From JADKIH01 sp964486655 (GTDB lineage: Bacteria > Bacteroidota > Bacteroidia > AKYH767-A > 2013-40CM-41-45): a DNA stretch of 29,998 nucleotides. This document shows positions 16,181-22,531 of this stretch, piece by piece. The first letter of the stretch is position 1; each line of letters opens with the position of its first letter. The DNA is taken from assembly GCA_964486655.1 (NCBI GenBank), contig CAZAON010000057.1:1-29998 (forward strand). The letters are read 5' to 3'. A program made the translations under genes and the position numbers. The notes below the pieces were generated by a model. That model saw nothing but the letters and a program-made list of their open reading frames with translations. It made no database searches and was not told the origin of the DNA.

Positions 16181-16188
16181 TATCTTCG
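16181..16188 (+). promoter_or_regulatory. -7-like box TATCTTCG, 7 nt before ATG
   Basis: TATCTTCG differs from TAnnTTTG by one base and ends 7 nt before the methyltransferase ATG at 16196. Confidence 0.35.
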
Positions 16189-16195
16189 CCGCCGC

Positions 16196-17002
16196 ATGCA
16201 ATACGACCCGATAAAACGATCTCTCGGAAATGTCTTCAATAAGACGCCGTTTTTAAGAAAGCTATTTTATGGTTTGCTCGATCTCTTATTATTAAGAGCA
16301 TGGCATGTTCATAAAGAGCTGAAAAAATGGATAAGAGAGAAAGGAAACAATGCCGATATACTTGATGCAGGCGCCGGCTTTGGTCAGTACACGTACTGGC
16401 TTTATACGAAAAACAAGAACTGGAAAATCACTTCTGTAGATGTGAAAGATGAGCAGGTGGCCGATTGCAATAACTTCTTTTCGAAAATCGGTGCAACGAA
16501 TGTGAAATTCCAGGTTGGAGATCTTACAAAATATGTAAATCAGAATTCATACGACCTGGTGGTTTGTGTGGATGTTATGGAACATATTGAAGAAGACGTT
16601 CAGGTGTTTAAAAATTTCCATGCTTCAATGCGTCCGGGCGCGATGCTGATCATTTCCACACCTTCGGATCAGGGAGGTAGCGATGTTCATGATGATGATG
16701 CATCTTCGTTCATCGAGGAACATGTTCGTGATGGCTATAACATAGAGGCGATACAGGAAAAGCTCCGCTCGGCGGGATTCAGCAAAACTGAAGCAAGATA
16801 TCAGTACGGTTCGCCCGGAAAAATCTCATGGCGACTGTCAATGAAGTATCCGATACAAATGCTTGGCGTATCGAAACTGTTTTTTATAATTCTGCCTGTA
16901 TATTATATTATCGTTTATCCGATTTCTTTTCTGTTGAATTATCTCGATACGACGATGACGCATAAGACCGGGACGGGGCTTATAGTGAAGGCCTGGAAAT
17001 AA
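16196..17002 (+). CDS. Class I SAM-dependent methyltransferase
   Basis: This 268-residue protein has a Rossmann-type SAM fold. Motif I is DAGAGFG (57-63), an acidic end of strand 2 is in TSVDVKDEQ, motif II/III is near VGDLTKY, and motif IV VVCVDVMEHIEED is followed by MRPGAMLIISTPSD. The pattern is the UbiE/Methyltransf_11 type seen in enzymes acting on small molecules, quinones or lipids. Unusually, the C-terminal fifth contains a strongly hydrophobic stretch (about 226-248) flanked by polar ends. That suggests a membrane-inserting hairpin or peripheral anchoring, and so a lipid or glycolipid substrate. The ATG at 16196 sits 7 nt after a TATCTTCG box. The neighbours rbfA and the permease give no functional hint. 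Substrate unknown. Confidence 0.85.
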   Translation: MQYDPIKRSLGNVFNKTPFLRKLFYGLLDLLLLRAWHVHKELKKWIREKGNNADILDAGAGFGQYTYWLYTKNKNWKITSVDVKDEQVADCNNFFSKIGATNVKFQVGDLTKYVNQNSYDLVVCVDVMEHIEEDVQVFKNFHASMRPGAMLIISTPSDQGGSDVHDDDASSFIEEHVRDGYNIEAIQEKLRSAGFSKTEARYQYGSPGKISWRLSMKYPIQMLGVSKLFFIILPVYYIIVYPISFLLNYLDTTMTHKTGTGLIVKAWK

Positions 17003-17051
17003 AATGACAAATTGTAAATTTCCCTTTATTTTTTAAACGGAGTCCGGAACC

Positions 17052-17098
17052 TGGAATTTTGGAATCCGAAAGAATGGAATCTTAGAATCATGGAATTC
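17052..17098. repeat. Degenerate 8-bp period repeat (TGGAATYT)
   Basis: About six units of the kind TGGAATTT, TGGAATCC, TGGAATCT, TAGAATCA and TGGAATTC follow each other, one interrupted by a 7-nt GAAAGAA spacer. They lie in the 112-bp gap before the permease gene. No protein is encoded. Confidence 0.65.
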
Positions 17099-17102
17099 CT
17101 GC

Positions 17103-17110
17103 TACATTTA
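17103..17110 (+). promoter_or_regulatory. -7-like box TACATTTA, 4 nt before ATG
   Basis: TACATTTA ends 4 nt before the ATG at 17115. The same octamer lies at a similar distance before the ABC ATPase gene at 4754 on the other strand. Confidence 0.35.
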
Positions 17111-17114
17111 CAGC

Positions 17115-18353
17115 ATGAAGAAAGGCCTTCCTTTTTTTATTGCACTCCGGTATTTTTTTAGCAAGAAGTCTCAGCGGGCAATCAATGTCATTTCGATGAT
17201 TTCAGTCGTTGGTGTAACGATTGGCACAGCTGCTTTAATTATTGTACTTTCTGTTTTTAATGGCTTCGAAGATCTTATTTTGAGGTTGTATAATACGTTT
17301 GACCCGGATCTTAAAATTGAACTGAACGAAGGGAAAAGATTTTTATCTAATCGTATTGATCTGGATAAAATCAGGCAGATCGATGGAGTCATGTTTGCCA
17401 ATGAAGTTGTAGAAGAAAGTGCGCTTGCGAAATATCTGGACAGGCAGTATATCATTAAGCTAAAAGGTGTCGGACCGGATTTTGTAAAAATGACCGGATT
17501 AGACACGATGATGTTGGATGGGAAATTGTTGTTACAGGAAGGCGAAAAAGATTATGCGGTTTTTGGTAGCGGTGTGGCATATAATCTCGGTATCAACGCC
17601 GATAATTTTTTTAACCAGGTAGAAATTTACGGACCGCGCCGGACACAAGGCGGTATGAATGACATTGACGGCAGTTTTAACAGACGTTTTATTTCGCCTT
17701 CGGGAGTATTTGGAATTCAACAGGAGTTTGATGCAAAGTATGTGATAGCTCCCATTCGTTTCGCGCGCGAAGTTTTTGAATATGAAAATATGCTGACTTC
17801 AATAGAAGTAAAAATAAATAGCGAAGCAGATGTTAGTAAAATTAAATCACAGATTGAGTCAATCGCAGGAAATAATTTTATTGTAAAAGACAGGTTTGAA
17901 CAGCATAAACTAATTAATAAGATTATGAAGTCGGAAAGATGGGCTGTATTTCTCATTCTTACATTCATACTTACAATAGCAATTTTCAATGTGATTAGTT
18001 CTCAGACAATGCTTGTCATCGAAAAAAAGCGGGACATTTCAATATTCCGCAGTATGGGAGCTGAAATTTCATTTTTGCGAAGAATTTTTTTGGTAGAGGG
18101 AATGTTTATTACACTTTCAGGAGCGGTGATCGGACTTGTTATTGGTTTACTGGTTTGTATTGCGCAAATAAAGTTTGAACTTATAAAGCTAAGTGATTCA
18201 GGTTCTTTTGTAATTGATGCATATCCGGTGAAACTGGTATTGATTGATTTTGTGTATGTATTTTTTACCGTATGTCTGATTGGTCTGATTGCGGCATGGT
18301 ATCCTTCGACGAGATTAATTAAGGAAAATATGCGTATAGTAGAGGAGTTATAA
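17115..18353 (+). CDS. LolC/E-like ABC transporter permease (FtsX/MacB family)
   Basis: This 412-residue inner-membrane protein has the MacB/FtsX topology. A first helix lies at about 25-48 (AINVISMISVVGVTIGTAALIIVLSVFNG, the typical Lol start). A periplasmic MacB-PCD-like domain spans about 50-270. Three further helices cluster near 278-300, 320-350 and 372-395, with the FtsX core block DISIFRSMGAEISFLRRIFLVEG between them. LolC/E-type pairs, with the ATPase LolD, extract lipoproteins from the inner membrane for delivery to the outer membrane. Many Bacteroidota have a single LolC/E-like gene. No LolD-like ATPase is adjacent. The ATG at 17115 follows a TACATTTA box by 4 nt. A 27-nt AT hairpin begins at the stop codon. 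Confidence 0.88.
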   Translation: MKKGLPFFIALRYFFSKKSQRAINVISMISVVGVTIGTAALIIVLSVFNGFEDLILRLYNTFDPDLKIELNEGKRFLSNRIDLDKIRQIDGVMFANEVVEESALAKYLDRQYIIKLKGVGPDFVKMTGLDTMMLDGKLLLQEGEKDYAVFGSGVAYNLGINADNFFNQVEIYGPRRTQGGMNDIDGSFNRRFISPSGVFGIQQEFDAKYVIAPIRFAREVFEYENMLTSIEVKINSEADVSKIKSQIESIAGNNFIVKDRFEQHKLINKIMKSERWAVFLILTFILTIAIFNVISSQTMLVIEKKRDISIFRSMGAEISFLRRIFLVEGMFITLSGAVIGLVIGLLVCIAQIKFELIKLSDSGSFVIDAYPVKLVLIDFVYVFFTVCLIGLIAAWYPSTRLIKENMRIVEEL

Positions 18354-18378
18354 TAAATATTTGAGAAAATACTTTATT
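18352..18378 (+). terminator. AT-only stem-loop at the permease stop codon
   Basis: AATAAATATTT and AAATACTTTATT pair over 11 bp with one bulged C, around a GAGA loop. The stem starts inside the stop codon. No U-run follows, and AT-only stems are weak, so this may be a transcript-end or mRNA-stability structure ahead of the AI-2E-type gene. Confidence 0.35.
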
Positions 18379-18395
18379 ACCATAAATCCATCCCT

Positions 18396-19460
18396 ATGGA
18401 AATACCAACAACACCAATTCCGTTAAAGCCAAGAAGATTTTCCGTTCTGGAAATACTTCAATTAATAGTTTTAACGGGCATTATATTATATTTCGGCAGA
18501 ACACTTCTTATTCCGTTGAGTTTCGCGACGCTTATCAGTTTTATTCTTTATCCAATATGTAAGTGGCTCGAGAAAAAAGGGGTAAACAAAAGCATTTCAA
18601 TTGTTTTTTCTATTGTATTGATTTCAGGTTTAATCGGAGCAATCTTTTATTTACTTTTTTCTCAGCTAATTGAATTCACATTCGAATGGCAGATATTCAA
18701 AGCAAAAATTATTGAAGCGCACAATAAGCTAAGTATATTAATTGCAGAACAATTTGGAGTGAGTTCGGAAAGTCAGTTGGCTTTCATCAAAAAAAGTATC
18801 GGCAATGTACAGTTGATTCAGCTTCTTCAAAATACTGCATACTCATTATCGGAATCTGCCTTTTATGTTTTGTTGATTTTTATTTTCTCGGCACTCATTT
18901 TGTTTTATCGTAAACTTCTTACGAATGTATTATACAGACTTTTTCCGTCCGATAAAAAGACTATCATCCACGAAATACTTGTTGAAACTATTCATGCTTA
19001 TTATAGTTTTATGAAAGGCATGTTGCTGGTTTATCTGATTGTAGGAACGCTTAACAGCATCGGACTTTATATTGTTGGAATTCCTCATCCGATACTTTTT
19101 GGTTTTATTGCTTCAATTCTGACTTTTATTCCGTATGTCGGAATAATGATTGCATCCTTGTTGCCAATAACAGTTTCATGGATTGAGTTTAATTCCATCT
19201 GGTATCCGATTGGTGTGATTGTTGTTTTTACGATTGTACAGTTACTAGAGGCATATATTATTTTTCCGATTGCTGTAGGAGGAAGGCTAAGAATCAATAC
19301 TCTTGTAATAATTGTGATGATTGTTTTGGGAGGAATTTTATGGGGTGCTGCGGGAATGATTTTATTTATTCCTTTTATTAGTATCGTAAAATTAATTGCA
19401 GATCGGACAGAGAGTTTATCTGTATTATCAATTTTATTAAGTGACGAAAAGCACAAGTAA
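18396..19460 (+). CDS. AI-2E family transporter (PerM/YdiK type)
   Basis: This 354-residue membrane protein has about eight hydrophobic segments in the pattern of PF01594. Two or three helices come first (LQLIVLTGIILYFGRTLLIPL, then SISIVFSIVLISG). An amphipathic central region with the LFSQLIEF block follows, then a helix near 155. The C-terminal half carries YSFMKGMLLVYLIVGTLNSIGLYIVG, PHPILFGFIASILTFIPYVG and the terminal GGILWGAAGMILFIPFISIVKLI. IPYVG and GxxxG-like glycine patterns are family marks. The name comes from an autoinducer-2 exporter (TqsA), but most members have other or unknown cargo, including Na+/H+ exchange. It lies 42 bp after the permease gene, probably the same operon. 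Confidence 0.9.
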   Translation: MEIPTTPIPLKPRRFSVLEILQLIVLTGIILYFGRTLLIPLSFATLISFILYPICKWLEKKGVNKSISIVFSIVLISGLIGAIFYLLFSQLIEFTFEWQIFKAKIIEAHNKLSILIAEQFGVSSESQLAFIKKSIGNVQLIQLLQNTAYSLSESAFYVLLIFIFSALILFYRKLLTNVLYRLFPSDKKTIIHEILVETIHAYYSFMKGMLLVYLIVGTLNSIGLYIVGIPHPILFGFIASILTFIPYVGIMIASLLPITVSWIEFNSIWYPIGVIVVFTIVQLLEAYIIFPIAVGGRLRINTLVIIVMIVLGGILWGAAGMILFIPFISIVKLIADRTESLSVLSILLSDEKHK

Positions 19461-19633
19461 TTTTTTATGACTCTAATTTCAACGGGGAATTAAAAACAAA
19501 ATGGGTTAAACAAATTTATGATCACAATTCTCTTACAAAAGAAATGGTGATTGAAATAAATCCGGAATTATCGGATTTTGAAAAATTGAAGTTAGAGCTT
19601 GATGAAATTGGTTATCCGTATAGCGGATTGTGA
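19445..19633 (+). pseudogene. Start-less small reading frame, possible gene remnant
   Basis: After a TGA at 19442-19444 a frame runs 62 codons to TGA 19631-19633. It overlaps the last codons of the AI-2E-type gene in another frame. Its translation from 19469 looks protein-like (DSNFNGELKTKWVKQIYDHN, later EIGYPYSGL): charged, helix-prone, with no repeats or stop-rich stretches. There is no ATG, GTG or TTG before residue 26 of that stretch. An ATT at 19460 or a short product from ATG 19544 (29 aa) are the only options. It may be the 3' end of a gene whose start was lost, or a small gene with an unusual start. A product of frameshifting at the end of the upstream gene is also possible (GAAAAG lies there). 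I do not recognise the family. Confidence 0.35.
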
Positions 19634-19645
19634 TTAATAAATTTA

Positions 19646-19679
19646 TTTGTTACTCACACTAAGTAAAATTGTATTTTTG
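19646..19679 (+). promoter_or_regulatory. Promoter: TTTG and TATTTTTG, 4 nt before GTG
   Basis: TTTG at 19646-19649 and an exact -7 box TATTTTTG at 19672-19679 are separated by 22 bp, close to the Bacteroidota promoter layout. The -7 box ends 4 nt before the antiporter GTG, so the mRNA should start at or next to the start codon. Confidence 0.5.
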
Positions 19680-19683
19680 AGCT

Positions 19684-21282
19684 GTGGAAGATGTTAGCCT
19701 GATTGTTATACTTCTTTTTGGAATTACTTTTCTGGGAATACTGAGTACTAAATTCAAGCTCCCGTTTCCAATAACCCTTGTGTTGTCCGGACTTGCCATA
19801 AGTCTGATTCCCGGATTGCCGATTGTTTCATTGAATCCGGAAGTTGTATTTCTCATCTTTCTTCCGCCACTGTTATACGGAGCGGCATGGGATACAAGCT
19901 GGCATGAATTTAAAAGTGCAATCAGGCCCATCAGTATGGCTTCGATCGGATTGGTTTTTTTTACAACGGTGTTAGTAGCAGTGGCGGCTCATTATCTAAT
20001 ACCCGGACTTGACTGGCCTTATGCATTTCTGCTTGGTGCAATTGTTTCGCCTCCCGATGCCATCGCTGCAACTGCAGTAACGAAAGGACTTGGATTAAGT
20101 CCGAGAATAATTGCAATTCTCGAAGGGGAAAGTCTTGTCAACGATGCAAGCGCACTGATCGCCTACAAATATGCACTCACTGCTATTCTGGCCGGAAATT
20201 TTATTTTATGGGAAGCGGGATTAAACTTTTTAGTCGTGGCGGGATCTGGAATTATAATTGGTCTTGCAATTGGATATTTAATTCTGCAGGTTCATAAGCG
20301 TTGGATTTGTGATCCGATCATAGAAGTGACACTGTCCTTTCTGACTCCGTTTGCCGCATATCTTATTTCCGAAAGTTTGCATGTTTCAGGAGTATTGGCA
20401 GTTGTTTCTGCCGGATTGTTTTTATCATTCAGGTCAAGCGAAGCGTTTAGTCATCAGAGTAGAATCATGGCCTCTTCCGTTTGGGAAGTCATTGTATTTG
20501 TTTTGAACAGTCTCATTTTTGTTTTAATCGGCTTGCAATTGCGCCAGGTGATGGCAGGAATTACAGGATATTCGACAAACGAATTACTTGTTTACGGTTT
20601 TGTAATTAGCGTCGTTGTCATATTGGTGAGATTTATCTGGGTTGTTCCGGCTGCTCTCATACCAAGATGGGTGAGCAAGAGAATCAGGAAGGAGCCGTTT
20701 GACCCGAGAAATATGGTTGTATTTGGCTGGGCAGGAATGCGGGGAGTTGTGTCCATTGCGGCTGCACTTGCGATTCCGCTCACACTTCAGGATGGCACCG
20801 GTTTTTTACACCGCAACCTGATTATTTATCTGACCTTTTGTGTAATACTTTCAACCCTGGTGTTTCTCGGGCTGACTCTTCCGTGGATGATTCGTAAACT
20901 CAAAATTCAACCACATTCAATAGTTGCTGAGGAATATATCGTTCGTAACCAGGTTGTGTCCGCGGCTATTTCACACATCGAAGGAAATCTAAGCACTGCA
21001 CCTGACGAATTGTTGAATAATATCAAGAGCAAGTACGAGGTAAAATTCAACAGACTGCAGCGAACAGAATTGCCGGCGAATTATTTTGGTAACGGAAAAA
21101 CTCTTTCCGGAAATATATTTAATGAATTTTCGAAAATGCAGTTGGAATTAATTGCCATTGAACGAAAGGAAATCAACCAGTTGCATCGAAAAGGTATGGC
21201 AAGCGAAGAAATACTACGTAAGATTGAGAGAGAGCTTGATTTGGAAGAGACGAGGCTGCAGATGGAGATGTATGAAAATTAA
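19684..21282 (+). CDS. CPA1 family Na+/H+ antiporter
   Basis: This 532-residue protein has about 12 membrane helices in residues 4-400 and a charged cytoplasmic tail of about 130 residues. Family marks are FLPPLLYGAAWDT (about 59-71), the ion-binding helix SPPDAIAATAV with Asp125, and EGESLVNDASALIAY (147-161) with the paired Asn153-Asp154. Later, RPIS and GWAGMRGVVSIAAALAIP contribute the conserved arginine of helix 10/11. It exchanges internal Na+ (or K+/Li+) for external H+ or the reverse, for pH and salt balance. The start is GTG at 19684. The first helix begins at residue 4, and no methionine is available until about residue 85, so the GTG is secure. The tail may be regulatory. Confidence 0.93.
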   Translation: MEDVSLIVILLFGITFLGILSTKFKLPFPITLVLSGLAISLIPGLPIVSLNPEVVFLIFLPPLLYGAAWDTSWHEFKSAIRPISMASIGLVFFTTVLVAVAAHYLIPGLDWPYAFLLGAIVSPPDAIAATAVTKGLGLSPRIIAILEGESLVNDASALIAYKYALTAILAGNFILWEAGLNFLVVAGSGIIIGLAIGYLILQVHKRWICDPIIEVTLSFLTPFAAYLISESLHVSGVLAVVSAGLFLSFRSSEAFSHQSRIMASSVWEVIVFVLNSLIFVLIGLQLRQVMAGITGYSTNELLVYGFVISVVVILVRFIWVVPAALIPRWVSKRIRKEPFDPRNMVVFGWAGMRGVVSIAAALAIPLTLQDGTGFLHRNLIIYLTFCVILSTLVFLGLTLPWMIRKLKIQPHSIVAEEYIVRNQVVSAAISHIEGNLSTAPDELLNNIKSKYEVKFNRLQRTELPANYFGNGKTLSGNIFNEFSKMQLELIAIERKEINQLHRKGMASEEILRKIERELDLEETRLQMEMYEN

Positions 21283-21312
21283 TTACTTATTCTCAAAGCG
21301 AAAGGAAGTAGT

Positions 21313-21340
21313 AATTACAAATTACGAATTACAAATTACG
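21313..21340 (+). repeat. Heptamer tandem repeat (AATTACR)x4, second copy
   Basis: AATTACA, AATTACG, AATTACA and AATTACG run head to tail and are then followed by GGGG. The array lies 30 bp past the antiporter stop. It has the same unit, copy number and trailing G-run as 10753-10780. Confidence 0.85.
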
Positions 21341-21451
21341 GGGAGTTAATTTGCCGGTCCCGAGTCGAGGTGACAGAAAATAATACATAGTGCTAAAATT
21401 TTTTATAACTCAAAGTGGCTTTTTATTTTATTGAGCTTTAATATAAAAAAA

Positions 21452-22441
21452 TCAAATAAGTTTTTTGTCAACCAAATACTCCGCAATTTGCACCGCATTC
21501 GTCGCAGCACCTTTCCGTAAATTGTCTGCCACAATCCACATATTCAAAGTTCGATCCTGTGATTCATCTCTGCGAAGGCGGCCCACAAAAACCTCGTCCT
21601 TGCCTTCGGCATAGAGAGGCATGGGATATTCTTTTTTTCCCGGATTGTCAATCAATATAACTCCCGGAGTTTCACTCAGAATTTTTCTGATGTCATCAAT
21701 AGTAAAATCTTTTTCGAACTCCACATTTACCGATTCGCTATGTCCGCCTTTTACAGGAACACGCACAGTCGTAGCAGTCAGACGAATGCTCTCATCGCCG
21801 ATGATCTTCCTCGTTTCATTAACCATCTTCATTTCTTCCTTCGTATAATCATTGTCGAGAAACACATCGATTTGAGGAAGCACATTCATATCGATCGGAT
21901 ATGCATAAGCCATTTCGCCCGTTACTCCCTTTCTTTCATTCATCATCTGATCAACGGCCTTTTTTCCGGTTCCGGAAACAGACTGATATGTTGAAACAAC
22001 AATTCGCTTGATCTTATATTTTTTATGAAGCGGATTCAATGCAACTACCATTTGAATTGTTGAGCAATTCGGATTGGCGATAATTTTATCGGTCGCCAGT
22101 AATTGCCCGGCATTGATTTCGGGAACCACCAATTTTTTCGTAGGGTCCATTCTCCATGCAGAAGAATTGTCAATAACAACTGTTCCGACTTCGGCGAATT
22201 TCGGCGCCCATTCGAGCGAAGTATTCCCGCCGGCAGAAAACAACGCGATGTGCGGTTTTAACGCGATGGCATCAGTCATCGAAATGATCTTTGTTGCCTT
22301 TCCTCTGAATGAAATTTCTTTTCCAATCGAACGTTCTGTCGCCACTGCAATCAGTTCCGTAACAGGAAAATTTCTTTCCTCTAAAACCTTGAGCATCACT
22401 TGCCCAACCATACCCGTAGCGCCTACTACTGCAACTTTCAT
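21452..22441 (-). CDS. asd: Aspartate-semialdehyde dehydrogenase
   Basis: Asd reduces aspartyl-4-phosphate to aspartate-4-semialdehyde with NADPH, the branch point to lysine/diaminopimelate, threonine and methionine, in the cytoplasm. The 329-residue protein has the N-terminal nucleotide-binding GATGMVGQ (7-14), SAGGNTSLEWAP, NSSAWRM and the catalytic NPNCSTIQ with Cys126. SGTGKKAVDQM and VKGGHSESVNVEF, with the substrate-binding and acid/base histidine, lie in the dimerisation domain. Length and motif order are standard for the bacterial enzyme. The ATG at 22441 is preceded after 5 nt by TATATTAA. It is convergent with the antiporter gene and divergent from the large secreted protein gene. 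Part of the 169-bp convergent gap is the heptamer array. The rest shows nothing clear. Confidence 0.96.
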   Translation of the reverse strand: MKVAVVGATGMVGQVMLKVLEERNFPVTELIAVATERSIGKEISFRGKATKIISMTDAIALKPHIALFSAGGNTSLEWAPKFAEVGTVVIDNSSAWRMDPTKKLVVPEINAGQLLATDKIIANPNCSTIQMVVALNPLHKKYKIKRIVVSTYQSVSGTGKKAVDQMMNERKGVTGEMAYAYPIDMNVLPQIDVFLDNDYTKEEMKMVNETRKIIGDESIRLTATTVRVPVKGGHSESVNVEFEKDFTIDDIRKILSETPGVILIDNPGKKEYPMPLYAEGKDEVFVGRLRRDESQDRTLNMWIVADNLRKGAATNAVQIAEYLVDKKLI

Positions 22442-22496
22442 GATGTTTAATATAATATCCTGAATTTATGGAGTTACAAATCCACTTTTCAGGGTT

Positions 22497-22504
22497 TAGT
22501 TTTG
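22497..22504 (+). promoter_or_regulatory. -7 box TAGTTTTG; decides the start of the next gene
   Basis: TAGTTTTG is an exact TAnnTTTG match. The alternative TTG start at 22502 lies inside this box and so could not be on the mRNA. The ATG at 22532 is 27 nt downstream and is preferred. Confidence 0.5.
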
Positions 22505-22531
22505 TCGCACGAAAATAATGTAATCTTTCTC

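Noticed and set aside
21400..21451. Rho-independent terminator between the antiporter gene and asd
   Set aside because: Only a 5-bp CTCAA/TTGAG pairing with a large loop and AT-rich flanks is visible. It is not a convincing hairpin with a U-run.
22502..22531. Upstream TTG start adding ten residues to the lamin-tail protein
   Set aside because: The TTG lies inside the TAGTTTTG promoter box. The extra residues would put a polar leader before an otherwise perfect signal peptide.
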